From Iphinoe sp. HA4291-MV1 (GTDB lineage Bacteria; Cyanobacteriota; Cyanobacteriia; Cyanobacteriales; Nostocaceae), in assembly GCA_019359415.1 (NCBI GenBank), contig JAHHHH010000040.1, forward strand, positions 1 through 61,264: DNA of 61,264 nt, written 5' to 3'. The position numbers were made by a program, and so were the translations under genes. Within the stretch, counting starts at the first letter, position 1. Each line of letters opens with the position of its first letter. The notes below the pieces were generated by a model that was not told the origin of the DNA, ran no database searches, and was given only the letters and a program-made list of their open reading frames with translations. This document shows, one piece after another, positions 1 to 9,504 of this stretch.

Positions 1-83
1 GGTCAAAAATTTTGATCGCACGCTTGAGCGTGCCAATGCAAAGCTCAATCTTTGTTTTATCAGATTGATGCTCAAAAGACTAA

Positions 84-848
84 CTACTACAGCTACCACC
101 TGAAAAGATATCAAATGGGTTCTATACAGCGTCTGTCATTGCAAGTATCTGCTTCAACGAAAAAGTTGCCTGTGTTGATGGTAATGTTGTGCGAGTTGTG
201 AGTCGTTTGCTCGCCTTATCTGAGGATGTGTGGAGTTCTTCCGGGAAATCAGCTATTCAAACTCATGTTGCTCAGATGATTCCTGACGAACGTCCTGGTG
301 ACTTTAACCAAGCTATGATGGAGTTGGGAGTCACTGTCTGTCGTAAATCAAAACCTCTATGCCTTTTGTGTCCGATACAGGAACAGTGCCTAGCTTTTGC
401 AAGGAATTGTATTGAAATTTGTCCGCCCAAAAAGCCACGACGTGATACGGTAGATGTGGAGTTATTTGCTTTGCTCTTTTGGAGAAAGACAACAGATACA
501 CTAGCGATCGCCAACAGAACAAAAGGATTTCTATCAAACACTGTGGGGTTTCCGTTAATTCCCGCAATTGAAATGTCGGAAGTCAAAAGGGTTCTTCAAT
601 CTCTGCAACATCTTCAACTTTTTGAACTGTCTAGCAGATTTTCACACAATATTACACATCATCGTATTTCCGGAAAAATTCTCGTCGCGCAAGAGCTTGA
701 CAACCCAAGCATTTCTACAGAGAGTGTTTCTTGGCAAAAACTTGGTTTACCACAATCTTTTGACTGGATTCCAAGAAGTGCTGTTGCTTCAAAACTCTCC
801 ACTTCATTAGACAATAAAGTTTTTAAGCTTTTTCAGAACTATCATTAG
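84..848 (+). pseudogene. mutY: mutY fragment: C-terminal part of A/G-specific adenine glycosylase
   Basis: MutY removes adenine mispaired with 8-oxoguanine in DNA repair. The frame reads from a stop at 81-83 to 848. It carries the end of the helix-hairpin-helix region (YTASVIAS), the VDGNV segment with the family's catalytic Asp (codon 177-179), the iron-sulfur loop Cys-x6-Cys-x2-Cys-x5-Cys around 345-390, and a degenerate MutT-like C-terminal domain (FSHNITHHRI). The N-terminal catalytic half with the essential Glu is absent, and the hairpin motif is eroded (SNGFYTA where family members read PGxGRYTA). A GTG at 189 could start a 219-residue product, but it would begin after the catalytic Asp. 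I read this as a decayed or 5'-truncated gene; the window edge is close, but the in-frame stop at 81 argues against a simple edge effect. Its stop lies 1 bp from the end of the convergent Uma2 gene. Confidence 0.75.
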
Positions 849-849
849 G

Positions 850-1656
850 TTAACTGCCTAATTCCTCTACTTGAGAAACATCTAAACCTGTTAACTTCGC
901 AACCTGTTCCACCGTCATCCCCGCCTGAAGTAAATTTCGTACCGTTTGCTGCAACTGCAACTGCACTTGTTCAGCACGTTGACGTTCTTGTTCAGCACGT
1001 TGACGTTCTTGTTCAGCACGTTGATGTTCCTGTTGTGCAATTTCCACGCCTGTGGGTAGCAGTTCACCGTCCAATGTTGCCCAGCGTAACCAAACAGTAT
1101 CCACTCCTCTATACTTACCTTGCCATTTCTGTAATCCTAATCCTAATGACTGACTCACCAACTGATTTCGTTCATTGGGAACCAGGGGCTGGTAAACTCC
1201 TTGTTGAATTGAGAAACCAGCCCAATCATCAGGATTAAAAGGGTCAAACCAAAAATATTCTGGTACACGCATCTGATTTTGATAAATTAGCTTTTTCTCA
1301 TTCTTGTCTGCTGCGGCGGTACTTTCCGAGAGCAACTCAATCACTACATCCGGCGCTTTCTCCTCTTCCCAAACAACCCAACTACGGCGTTCTCCTTTAG
1401 GAACATCCAACACAACAAAAAAATCTGGTCCTTTAAAATCTTTGTTCCGCACCTGCGCCATACTGTAGTAGACAAACATATTGCCACTGACAAACCCATC
1501 CTCCCGTTGTTCTAACCAAAACTCAAGGGTTTCAATCAGCAAGTCCATCTGGTATTTGTGTCGTTGAGTTTCCATTGGGATTCCATCATCGCAGGGGAGT
1601 TCTGCTTGAGTTGGCGGTAGTGTTACGTAGGGTGCAGCTAGGGTAGTTTCGGACAT
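850..1656 (-). CDS. Uma2 family (DUF820) PD-(D/E)XK endonuclease-like protein
   Basis: 268 residues, full length for the Uma2/DUF820 family, which is heavily expanded in cyanobacteria and has a restriction-endonuclease-like fold; its biological role is not established. The putative catalytic residues are present: GPDFF (Asp78), VIELL (Glu107) and the following Lys121-Lys122. After about residue 205 there is a charged coiled coil built from a repeated QRAEQER unit, then a short helical tail (NLLQAGMTVEQVAKLTGL) of the kind also seen in Rpn-type proteins. The gene converges on the mutY fragment. A second, broken Uma2 gene lies at 55159. Confidence 0.85.
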   Translation of the reverse strand: MSETTLAAPYVTLPPTQAELPCDDGIPMETQRHKYQMDLLIETLEFWLEQREDGFVSGNMFVYYSMAQVRNKDFKGPDFFVVLDVPKGERRSWVVWEEEKAPDVVIELLSESTAAADKNEKKLIYQNQMRVPEYFWFDPFNPDDWAGFSIQQGVYQPLVPNERNQLVSQSLGLGLQKWQGKYRGVDTVWLRWATLDGELLPTGVEIAQQEHQRAEQERQRAEQERQRAEQVQLQLQQTVRNLLQAGMTVEQVAKLTGLDVSQVEELGS

Positions 1657-1765
1657 AACTTATTACCTGTTACGTAGCCATTACGGACTCTTTTATGTTA
1701 ATCGATTGTAAGTTGGGAGTGCGATCAGGCAATTCATCCAAACGAGTAAACCTACTACTTCCTCC

Positions 1766-2457
1766 ATGTCAAAACCCGCCGATGTCAGTACCAAACGTTT
1801 AATCAGCCTCGCTCCCGACAATTGGGTAAAATGGGTAACACAAATCCCTGATGTGGTTGCAGGTGAAATCCTCAATTTCGAGTCATTAGTCATTAGTCCT
1901 TAGTCCTCAGTACGCTTTTCACGATTTATCGTGTTTAATAATACTAATAACTAATGACCAGTGACTAATGACTAAGACGACGTTAGCGCAGCGGAACGCA
2001 GTTCGGCGACGATTCCTCCTACCCCTAGAAGGGATGGGCTTCCTCGTCGTCTTTCGGTGAAGACGAATCTACAATTCGAGAAGCATTACGCTTATTGCAA
2101 GCGGATGAACAATTAAGCCAGCTAGAAACAGTCTTAGCATTTTTTGCTACGTTTGTATTAGATAGCGCATTAGTCCAACAAATCATGAGGTGGGATATGA
2201 CAGTATTGCGCGAATCGCCGTGGTATCAGGAAATTCTGCGTGAGGGGGAAATACGTGGCGAACAGCGAGGTGAAGAACGTGGTGAACGACGAGGAATCAT
2301 TTCTAGTATTGAAATGACTCTGGAGTTAAAATTTGATAGCAATGGGTTACAACTGATGCCACAAATTGAGCAAATTTCGGATCTAGAAAGTTTAAAAGCG
2401 ATTCTGCGGAATGTTATTGCAGCAAATACACTTGAAGAAGTACAACGATTGGTTTAA
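1766..2457 (+). pseudogene. Rpn-type nuclease/transposase-like gene with its middle lost
   Basis: The ATG at 1766 opens 45 codons that match the usual start of cyanobacterial Rpn-family (PD-(D/E)XK, recombination-promoting nuclease) proteins (MSKPADVSTKRLISLAPDNW) and end at a TAG at 1901. From about 2050 to 2457 the C-terminal part of the same kind of protein resumes (STIREALRLLQADEQLSQL and onward), including the charged GEQRGEERGERRG linker. The intervening ~150 bp is repeat sequence, so roughly 130 central residues with the catalytic core are gone. A TTG at 2095 could start a 120-residue remnant, but nothing suggests it is functional. Confidence 0.75.
1881..1980. repeat. short tandem/inverted repeat patch replacing the core of the Rpn gene
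   Basis: Heptamer-type repeats (AGTCATT, TAGTCCT) at 1881-1905 face an inverted set (ACTAATGACCAGTGACTAATGACT) at about 1950-1975, so the patch can fold back. It is followed by a GTTAGCGCAGCGG-type dispersed repeat at about 1982, which recurs at about 20065. This is the typical cyanobacterial STRR style. Confidence 0.7.
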
Positions 2458-2605
2458 CGCGGTACTGATAAGGTTTTAGTCAGCAAGTTCATCTGGTATT
2501 TACTTTCATAAATCATGAAAATAATCACTAAATGACTTGCATAAATTTAGCCATCTTGATTAATGTCGAGAACAATGGCAATGTAGAATTGAAATCATAA
2601 TTATT

Positions 2606-4057
2606 ATGAATAACAATGCCTCGCGCCGCACCGTTTTGCAAGGTGTGATTACCAGTACTGTTGTTATCGGGTTCGATATACTCAATAATTCGTGGGTAAC
2701 ATCCGCACATGCGGCATCTAAGTTTGAAAATCTGCCGCCTCTAGATGGCGTGCTTTATACTGATAATGCCACACTTATTCCTGCCGCCGATGATTTTGGT
2801 CATATTATACATCGTCAACCGACTGCCGTACTAAAACCAGGTTCAATAGAAGATATAGTCCGTATTGTCAGATTTGCTCGCACTCACAAGCTCAAAGTCG
2901 CCGCACGGGGTGAGGGTCACTCCACTTACGGTCAGCCACAGGTAGAAGCAGGCGTAGTCATTGACACGAGTACTCTTAACAAAATCCATGATATTGGTGC
3001 AGATCGAGCATTGGTTGACGCAGGAGTGCGGTGGAGCCAGCTATTGCAAGCGACACTGGAGAGACAATTGACACCACCTGTCCTTACTGATTATATCGAA
3101 CTGTCCGTTGGTGGTACCTTGTCAGTGGGTGGCATCGGCGGCGCTGCTCATCGCTACGGCGTGCAGGTTGATAATGTATTGGAAGTTCAAGTAGTTACTG
3201 GTGAAGGCAAGCTTAAAGTTTGTTCGCCCTTTCAAAAGCGTGATCTATTTGAAGCAGTACTAGCAGGGCTGGGTCAATGTGGGATCATAGTTCGGGCAAC
3301 AATTCGGCTCATACCCGCCGCCACGCATACCCGTGTGTTTCTCTTGTATTACGACAATCTGGCTACCTTTACTCGCGACCAACGCTTACTCATCGCCGAT
3401 GAAAGGTTCAACTACGTAGAAGGACAGGTAATCACCAATCCTAGCGGCGGGTGGCGCTATATGTTGGAAGCGGCTAGCTTTTATACACCACCTGCTCAAC
3501 CAGACAACATCAGCCTACTCACTGGATTAAGCTATAGTCAGGGTACAGAAACAATCGAGGATAAGTCTTACTTCGATTTTGCTAATCGGTTGGCTGACAC
3601 AGTCGCCTTGCTCAAGTCCATCGGCGTTTGGTCTAACCCGCATCCGTGGTTCGATATATTTGTGCCCGGTACAGCAGTTGATAACTATGTTGGTGAAATC
3701 CTATCAACCTTGACATTAGCTGATACAGGTGAAGGTCCAATTCTGCTATATCCTATGAAGACAGAGCGCTTGACCCTACCCCTATTCCGGGTTCCCAACG
3801 AGCCAGTCATGTTCTCTTTCAGTATTTTGCGAACTGCACCACCTGATGCTGCTACAATCGCACGTATGCTAGATGACAACCGAAGATTCTTCGAGCGTAA
3901 CCGTGACTTAGGCGGTTACCGTTACGCCATCAACGCTATTCCATTCTCCCAGGAAGACTGGAAGCAGCATTTTCGTCCGGTCTGGGGCAAACTGGTCAGT
4001 GCTAAGCGCCGCTACGACCCTGAGAATTTGCTCACCCCTGGTCAGGGCATTTTCTAG
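2606..4057 (+). CDS. Tat-exported FAD-linked oxidase, cytokinin dehydrogenase-like
   Basis: 483 residues. The N-terminus has a twin-arginine (SRRTVLQG, Arg7-Arg8), a hydrophobic stretch and an Ala-rich cleavage site near residue 36 (SAHAA), so it should be folded and exported by Tat. Next comes a PCMH-type FAD-binding domain with GEGHSTYGQ; His105 lies where cytokinin dehydrogenases carry the covalent 8-alpha-histidyl FAD (GRGHS). The C-terminus RYDPENLLTPGQGIF matches the conserved end of plant and bacterial cytokinin dehydrogenases. Family knowledge: these enzymes oxidatively remove the isoprenoid side chain of cytokinins. Substrate is inferred; other BBE/VAO-type oxidases share the fold, and the Arg-to-Glu change in GEGHS is a caution. 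It stands alone and is followed at once by a 42-bp tandem array. Confidence 0.8.
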   Translation: MNNNASRRTVLQGVITSTVVIGFDILNNSWVTSAHAASKFENLPPLDGVLYTDNATLIPAADDFGHIIHRQPTAVLKPGSIEDIVRIVRFARTHKLKVAARGEGHSTYGQPQVEAGVVIDTSTLNKIHDIGADRALVDAGVRWSQLLQATLERQLTPPVLTDYIELSVGGTLSVGGIGGAAHRYGVQVDNVLEVQVVTGEGKLKVCSPFQKRDLFEAVLAGLGQCGIIVRATIRLIPAATHTRVFLLYYDNLATFTRDQRLLIADERFNYVEGQVITNPSGGWRYMLEAASFYTPPAQPDNISLLTGLSYSQGTETIEDKSYFDFANRLADTVALLKSIGVWSNPHPWFDIFVPGTAVDNYVGEILSTLTLADTGEGPILLYPMKTERLTLPLFRVPNEPVMFSFSILRTAPPDAATIARMLDDNRRFFERNRDLGGYRYAINAIPFSQEDWKQHFRPVWGKLVSAKRRYDPENLLTPGQGIF

Positions 4058-4069
4058 TTGTCGTTACGA

Positions 4070-4205
4070 CAGCTTGTTCGTAACTACAAACAACTTGTGC
4101 ATTCCTAACGACAGCTTGTTCGTAACTACAAACAACTTGTGCATTCCTAACGACAGCTTGTTCGTAACTACAAACAACTTGTGCATTCCTAACGACAGCT
4201 TGTTG
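4070..4205. repeat. 42-bp tandem repeat, 3 copies plus a partial fourth
   Basis: Units start at 4070, 4112 and 4154, essentially identical, with a partial copy from 4196. Each begins CAGCTTGTTCGTAACTACAA, and each can form a short imperfect hairpin (TTGTTCGT paired with ACAAACAA, one mismatch, AACT loop). 42 bp is 14 codons, so one frame reads through as NDSLFVTTNNLCIP repeats, which I take as incidental. It begins 13 bp after the stop of the flavoprotein gene, so it would lie in its 3' UTR. Confidence 0.9.
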
Positions 4206-4735
4206 TGGAGCTGCGATCGCTCATCTTTATTAAACCCATATTCCGCACTTCAAAATGTATTATCTTGATTTTCAAGAATTATTTCTAATAATGCTCAAAT
4301 TATTAAGTATTAATATTGAAAATAATTGATAACTCGTGCTGTTTATTTAACCATTGTTAGCCAGATTTGGGAAATCTACGCGTATTACACGATGAAGTGC
4401 GGAAAGTGGGATTAAATATAAAATCTGTGTAGGGTACGTTAGCGCTAGCACACCCTAATACCATTTCACGATCGGGTCTGATACAAGAGGGCAATACGGA
4501 TAGATCGGTGGTGTTGCACTAACCTTATGGAGTCGTTTCAATTCGTCCGGTGTGAGAACCCAATTAAAAAGGCATCGAAACCGGCTTGAAATTCAAAGTA
4601 GCGATCGCTTCAGGTTTTATGGATGAGTTAGAGCTATGATTTTTGGCTCTAGTCTGGGAGCGGGTTTCAGCCTTTGATTTAGTAGTTCATTTGTTCGCGT
4701 TGAAAGAGCTGGTGGGCGTATGCCCACCCTCTTCA
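4206..4735. other. intergenic region, no convincing gene
   Basis: 530 bp with HIP1 octamers near 4215 and 4603. Short open stretches on the minus strand do not extend or match a family I recognise. Confidence 0.5.
4711..4728 (-). terminator. hairpin just after glgB
   Basis: A GGTGGGC / GCCCACC stem (7 bp, 4-nt loop) lies 8 bp beyond the glgB stop. There is no clear T tract on the minus strand, so it may be a dispersed palindrome rather than a true terminator. Confidence 0.35.
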
Positions 4736-7030
4736 CTAAGATTCCATCACCTCTGCAGTCTTCTCCTTATCCAACTTGAGAACCAAGACTCCCAAGGGTG
4801 GCAGACATAAATCCAGCGAGTAGGGATGACTGTGCAATGACCAATTATCTGTCCACTTACCGCCTAAGTTGCCCATATTGCTACCGCCATACTGACGAGC
4901 ATCGCTGTTGAACAACTCGGTATAAAATCCTGGCTCAGGTACACCAATGCGATAGTGCGAATGGGGTTGGGGTGTGAAGTTACAAACCGTAACAATGAAA
5001 TCATCAGAGTCTTTGTCTTGACGAATGAATGACACTACACTATGGCGGTTATCACTACAGTCAATCCACTCAAACCCTTCGCGTGCAAAATCTTGGGTGT
5101 ACAAAGCTGGTTCGGAGCGGTAAAGATGGTTTAGTTCTTTGAAAAACTCTTTGAGTTGTTGGTGCGGCTCATACTGGAATAGCTGCCATTCCAAGTCGCC
5201 CCAGACATTCCACTCACTCCACTGCCCAAACTCCATGCTCATGAACATGGTTTTTTTGCCTGGGTGGGTAAACATATAGGCAAACAAGCAGCGCACGTTG
5301 GCGAATTTCTGCCATCTATCCCCAGGCATTTTACCGATAATATTGCTCTTACCATGCACCACTTCATCGTGGGATAGTGCCAGCATGTAGTTCTCGCTGT
5401 GGTGATACCACATACTGAAGGTAATGTTGTTTTGGTGGAACTGACGGAACCAGGGGTCCATGCTAAAGTAGTCCAGCATATCGTGCATCCAGCCCATATT
5501 CCACTTCAAGTTAAAGCCTAATCCTCCAGTATAGGTGGGCCAAGATACCATTGGCCATGCGGTGGATTCTTCGGCAATGGAGACAACGCCGGGGAAATAG
5601 CTGAAAATAGTATGGTTTACCTGACGCAAAAAATCTGCGGCTTCTAGGTTTTCTCTACCGCCGTACTCGTTGGCGACCCATTCGCCATTTTCACGGCAAT
5701 AATCGAGATAGAGCATGGAGGCGACAGCATCAACACGAATGCCGTCAATGTGGAATTTGTCAAACCAGAAGAGGGCATTTGCTACCAAGAAATTTCGGAC
5801 TTCGTGGCGGGAATAGTTGAATACGAAAGTACCCCACTCTTTGTGTTCACCTTTACGGGGGTCAGCGTGTTCGTAAAGGTGGGTACCATCGAAGAATGCT
5901 AAACCATGACCATCTTTGGGGAAGTGACCAGGAACCCAATCTACAATGACTCCAATACCGTTTTTGTGGCATTGATCAACGAAGTACATAAAGTCTTCTG
6001 GACTACCAAAACGCGAAGTAGGAGCATAATACCCAGTGACTTGATAACCCCAAGAACCATCAAAAGGATGTTCCGCAATGGGTAATAATTCAATATGAGT
6101 GTATTCTAAGTCTTTGACGTAAGGAATGAGTTGGTCTGCTAGTTCCCGGTAGGTGAGGAAGCGTGCGCCTGGATTCAGTTCTGAAACAGTTACGACGGGC
6201 TGCTGTTCACCGTTGGGCAGTTTGGCTGGTTCTGCACTAGAAGCGTGTAACCATGAGCCTAAATGGACTTCGTAAACTGAAATGGGTTCAGTGAGGGGAT
6301 CGGTGTGGCGCCGTTTTTCCAACCAATCTTCGTCACCCCAGGTGTAGGCATCCAAATCGGTGACAATAGATGCTGTTTTGGGACGAGGTTCTTGCTGGAA
6401 ACCGTAGGGATCAGATTTTTCGTAAATGTGTCCTTCAAAGTTTTTGATTTCGTATTTGTAATGCTCTCCTACACCAAGTTCGGGAATGAACAATTCCCAA
6501 ATGCCAGTATGTCCTTTACGCATTTGGTGTTTGCGCCCATCCCAGTTGTTGAAATTTCCTAGGACTGAAACATTACGGGCGTTGGGTGCCCAAACAGCAA
6601 AATAAACGCCTTCAACACCATTGATTTGTGTGGGGTGCGCTCCCAGTTTCTCGTAAATCCGGTGATGGTTGCCTTCGGTAAATAGATGTAAATCAAATTC
6701 AGTTAAGCGGGGAGAAGGGAAAGCGTAAGGATCATACATCACTCGCTCGTGTTCCCCTTCTTTTATCCGTAACTGGTAGTTCGCCAGTTCTTCTGTTTCT
6801 ATCGTGCATTCAAAAAAGTGGGGATGATGCACCGTTTCCATTGGGTATTCCTTCCGTTCTTCAGGAAGGATAACCCACGCAGCACTTGCAGTTGGTAGGT
6901 AAGCTCGCACAGCCCAGATGCTTTTGCCATTCTGTTCTATGGGGTGAGCACCCAGTACTTCAAACGGATCTTGATGTTGATTCCAAACAATGCGGTTAAC
7001 TTGTTCTGGAGCTATTGTGGTCATAGACAT
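4736..7030 (-). CDS. glgB: 1,4-alpha-glucan branching enzyme GlgB
   Basis: Forms alpha-1,6 branches in glycogen by cutting and transferring alpha-1,4 chains (GH13 subfamily 9). The protein of 764 residues has an N-terminal module, a CBM48 domain ([20 protein letters not shown]), the (beta/alpha)8 catalytic barrel and a C-terminal beta domain. The GH13 triad is complete: nucleophile Asp434 in [10 protein letters not shown], acid/base Glu487 in SIAEEST, and Asp555 in [11 protein letters not shown]; spacing matches E. coli GlgB (405/458/526). I start at the ATG at 7030 ([11 protein letters not shown]), the usual cyanobacterial N-terminus; an upstream ATG at 7111 would add 27 residues not typical of the family. 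It is monocistronic, with no other glycogen gene nearby. Confidence 0.95.
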   Translation of the reverse strand: MSMTTIAPEQVNRIVWNQHQDPFEVLGAHPIEQNGKSIWAVRAYLPTASAAWVILPEERKEYPMETVHHPHFFECTIETEELANYQLRIKEGEHERVMYDPYAFPSPRLTEFDLHLFTEGNHHRIYEKLGAHPTQINGVEGVYFAVWAPNARNVSVLGNFNNWDGRKHQMRKGHTGIWELFIPELGVGEHYKYEIKNFEGHIYEKSDPYGFQQEPRPKTASIVTDLDAYTWGDEDWLEKRRHTDPLTEPISVYEVHLGSWLHASSAEPAKLPNGEQQPVVTVSELNPGARFLTYRELADQLIPYVKDLEYTHIELLPIAEHPFDGSWGYQVTGYYAPTSRFGSPEDFMYFVDQCHKNGIGVIVDWVPGHFPKDGHGLAFFDGTHLYEHADPRKGEHKEWGTFVFNYSRHEVRNFLVANALFWFDKFHIDGIRVDAVASMLYLDYCRENGEWVANEYGGRENLEAADFLRQVNHTIFSYFPGVVSIAEESTAWPMVSWPTYTGGLGFNLKWNMGWMHDMLDYFSMDPWFRQFHQNNITFSMWYHHSENYMLALSHDEVVHGKSNIIGKMPGDRWQKFANVRCLFAYMFTHPGKKTMFMSMEFGQWSEWNVWGDLEWQLFQYEPHQQLKEFFKELNHLYRSEPALYTQDFAREGFEWIDCSDNRHSVVSFIRQDKDSDDFIVTVCNFTPQPHSHYRIGVPEPGFYTELFNSDARQYGGSNMGNLGGKWTDNWSLHSHPYSLDLCLPPLGVLVLKLDKEKTAEVMES

Positions 7031-7224
7031 GGAGCTACCTACGCTGAATAAAGTGACTAAGTAAATTTGCTTTGTAAAACATCTATATATATTCTTTACA
7101 TTTATTTGCAAATTTTGTCATCGTAATCATCCTACCTCGGAGGTACTCCGTTTGGAGAGTGTGTTTCATTGGGTATGAAGCTATGAGGTTTGGGATATCG
7201 TGAATTTTTTGCTCCCCATACCCT

Positions 7225-7542
7225 TCAAATATCTAAAAATGGGAAAAGCTGAAGTAATGTCTTACGCAGTCGTATCAGGAAAACTTGATCCTGAATTCGC
7301 TTATCTAGTTTTGGTGGAGGAACTTTTTGCAACTGGGCTTGCAATTGGGCGTATTCCCCAGCAGTTAGAGGTTTACCATCAACAGGCGATCGCGCTGTTG
7401 TAATGATCTGTGTCCGCAATATTTCTTCTGGTAAATCTTCTTTTGGCGGTAATGCCATAACCGATGCTCCCCAATGAGTACTTAACTCCACCAATATGCT
7501 AGTACAGACAGTTAAAACCAGAAACCTTATCACTCTTCTCAT
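7225..7542 (-). CDS. small exported conserved cyanobacterial protein
   Basis: 105 residues. Starts MRRVIRFLVLTVCTSILVEL, a positively charged then hydrophobic signal sequence, with a probable cleavage near residue 30 (SVMALPP). The mature part contains LPPKEDLPEEILRTQII and SPVDGKPLTAGEYAQLQ, a pattern I recognise from unannotated short cyanobacterial proteins, and ends in a hydrophobic RLRKTLLQLFPFL stretch. A purine-rich AGGGGA lies just before the ATG. Function unknown; probably periplasmic or thylakoid-lumenal. Confidence 0.7.
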   Translation of the reverse strand: MRRVIRFLVLTVCTSILVELSTHWGASVMALPPKEDLPEEILRTQIITTARSPVDGKPLTAGEYAQLQAQLQKVPPPKLDKRIQDQVFLIRLRKTLLQLFPFLDI

Positions 7543-7958
7543 TTTCCCCTAAGCATTAGTTATTCTCCCTCTACTCCACGACAGTCGCCTCACCGAAAAT
7601 TGCCACTTAAGCCCAATTCCTCATTCCTCATTCCCACTCTAGCCCTCGTGCGCGACTCCGAAAGATGAGCTTATCTCCCAGTAGCGTACCTGCTAAGAAA
7701 CCCGGTTTCATAGAGAAACCGGGTTTCTTGGGGGAGTTGTTGTGAAGACCTGGCAAGCTCAAGTGCTATTACCTGGTCACTTTTCCAGAAGAGGAACGGA
7801 GTACAGGGATTGGTCAAGACAAATTGCCAGTGAGCGTGACTAACTCAATGCACTCTCAAAACTTAGCTATTTACTCTATGGAAATTTGAGAGTATCAACT
7901 CAACCAATGTAGTGAGGAGCTATGCTACAAACTGTTTTGGCTGTTTTGAGACTGCTAT
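7543..7958. other. intergenic region with one strong palindrome
   Basis: 416 bp between two minus-strand genes. Apart from the palindrome at 7695-7729 I see no gene. Confidence 0.5.
7695..7729. repeat. perfect 15-bp inverted repeat (AAACCCGGTTTC family)
   Basis: AAGAAACCCGGTTTC and its exact complement flank a 5-nt loop. Relatives in this window are 8567-8583 (AAGAAAC, CAT loop, GTTTCTT) and a degraded copy near 35310-35330 (GAGAAACCGGGCTTGG). This is a dispersed cyanobacterial palindrome; as RNA it would be a very stable hairpin. Confidence 0.85.
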
Positions 7959-8228
7959 CTAGGGGGTCTTGTATGGACTGGCAGAAGTAGTGGGGGTAGC
8001 TGTGGTGCCACCAGCGGGAGGGGTTGTTGTGGTGTCACCAGCGCCAGGGGTGCTCATGGAGCCACCAGCGCCAGGGGTGCTCATGGCGCCACCAGCGCCA
8101 TCTGCTGGTTCAGCAGGTGTAGTAGCAGTACCAGCACCACCTCCGGGTGTTTCGCCGCCCCCCTCACAAGCTCCGAGAACTGCGGCCAGACCTAGAATTA
8201 ATGCAAAACCAAGGATTTTTATTTTCAT
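7959..8228 (-). CDS. small low-complexity lipoprotein
   Basis: 89 residues from the ATG at 8228, chosen because GAGGAG lies 4 bp upstream and the protein then starts with a classic lipoprotein signal (MKIKILGFALILGLAAVLGAC; lipobox LGAC, Cys21). An in-frame ATG at 8357 would bury this signal. The mature chain is Gly/Thr/Pro/Ala-rich, with a 27-bp DNA repeat encoding two MSTPGAG units. Likely membrane-anchored by its lipidated Cys with a flexible tail. Function unknown. Confidence 0.8.
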   Translation of the reverse strand: MKIKILGFALILGLAAVLGACEGGGETPGGGAGTATTPAEPADGAGGAMSTPGAGGSMSTPGAGDTTTTPPAGGTTATPTTSASPYKTP

Positions 8229-8747
8229 AACTCCTCTTTCACCAATTGCGGCAAGTACAATTTTAGCCTGTTGAATACGATACCCTATTTGTTGCTTTTT
8301 TTTAAGTGACTTGAGATCACAGATTGAAGCAGAATTTTTTAGCTTCTTGTCAGGCAACTTTACTAATCAGGGTAGCATCACTTAATTGTTTAGGGTAGCA
8401 TTACCAAATTAAGTTGCCGAACGCGACATCATACCAAAAATTGCGATTTTTTTGCGCATACTCTTGCTTATGGTGGCAATGCGTTGCCATACTTTTAAAT
8501 GCGATACCTAAACATCTTGGCTGTTCAAGGGCAATTGGTGAAATTGCCAACAAATCTAATTTCTTTAAGAAACCATGTTTCTTAGGGATGTAAAGATTGA
8601 CGCGCCTACCTATTATACCTATCAGAATATATTGATTGGGTGTAGGGTATTATTTGTGGTTGTTGTCCAAAAGACAATAATAGCAAGAGCAAAAACAGAC
8701 AATCATCTAGAATAAAGTATTTTCTATCCAAAAAATTTCCAAAAATT
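8229..8747. other. intergenic region between divergent genes
   Basis: 519 bp separating the lipoprotein gene from the ftsL-like gene; promoters of both should be here. It contains a small hairpin at about 8471-8484 (GGCAA TGCG TTGCC) and another at 8567-8583. No gene seen. Confidence 0.5.
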
Positions 8748-9452
8748 ATGGCTGTTGCACGTAAATCAGATATTTCTGCAACGGGTAGTGGGTTCCGGAC
8801 AGCAGTAAAAAGTGGCAGAAAACGTCGCTCTGCTCAGCAACAAAAAGCGTTCACCCAACCTGAAAATGCTCCACAAACACAGCAGTTAAAAACTCCAAAA
8901 GTTGCTCTGCCTGCTTCGTCTACACGAGTATCCACTCGAAAACAAAGGTATTCGTCAAAAAATTCACCAGTCTCTGCACGGCGGCAACTTGCAAGTGAAG
9001 CTTCTAGCGCCAAGACACACACAACAGCATCTGTACCTAACTCTGGTACACAAAAAGCGTCACCTGTCCCCGTGATGCCATCTGCTGAATCCGTACCTTC
9101 TTGGTTGCTGCGTCTGTATACTTTACATCGTCATTCTTCAGTTGTGGCATTTGTATTGGTGGCTGTAGCACTTGTCGTTTATGGTTGGACTGTCTATTCC
9201 CAACAACTGTGGAGTCAGGCATATCGCAAGCTGCAAAATTTGCAACGCCATGAGCGCCAATTGATGACCACCAACGAGGTGCTAAAAAACAAAATGGCAC
9301 AAGAAGCAGAACGCCCACCTGCCAAACTAGTATCGCCATCTCCCGAAAGAATGATTTTTTGGAATCCAGCACCTGTTGAGTCTAACTCAGTACCCCCCAC
9401 AACACCGAATTCAGAAAGACAACAGCAAACCCCTAATGCAGTAGGGTATTAG
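8748..9452 (+). CDS. ftsL: FtsL-like septal membrane protein
   Basis: 234 residues with bitopic layout: a long basic, Ser/Thr/Gln-rich cytoplasmic arm (about 1-125), one membrane helix (about 130-151, VVAFVLVAVALVVYGWTVYS), then a short heptad-like coil (LWSQAYRKLQNLQRHERQLMTTNEVLKNKM) and a Pro-rich periplasmic tail. FtsL is poorly conserved in sequence; the assignment rests on topology plus position directly upstream of ftsI on the same strand, the arrangement in cyanobacteria. Family role: with FtsQ and FtsB it activates septal peptidoglycan synthesis. The cytoplasmic arm is long for FtsL. Repeats separate it from ftsI. Confidence 0.7.
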   Translation: MAVARKSDISATGSGFRTAVKSGRKRRSAQQQKAFTQPENAPQTQQLKTPKVALPASSTRVSTRKQRYSSKNSPVSARRQLASEASSAKTHTTASVPNSGTQKASPVPVMPSAESVPSWLLRLYTLHRHSSVVAFVLVAVALVVYGWTVYSQQLWSQAYRKLQNLQRHERQLMTTNEVLKNKMAQEAERPPAKLVSPSPERMIFWNPAPVESNSVPPTTPNSERQQQTPNAVGY

Positions 9453-9504
9453 TGCATTTGTCATTAGTAACAAGGAGTCAGAAGACAGCAATTCCTGATT
9501 CAGA

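Noticed and set aside
1693-1893. 66-residue minus-strand ORF
   Set aside because: Shadow of the Rpn gene start on the plus strand.
4070-4205. CRISPR array
   Set aside because: The repeats are contiguous without spacers and there are no cas genes; the same applies to the 21-bp array.
3999-4268. 89-residue frame across the 42-bp repeats
   Set aside because: Repeat length is a multiple of 3; it overlaps the real gene end and lacks a ribosome-binding site.
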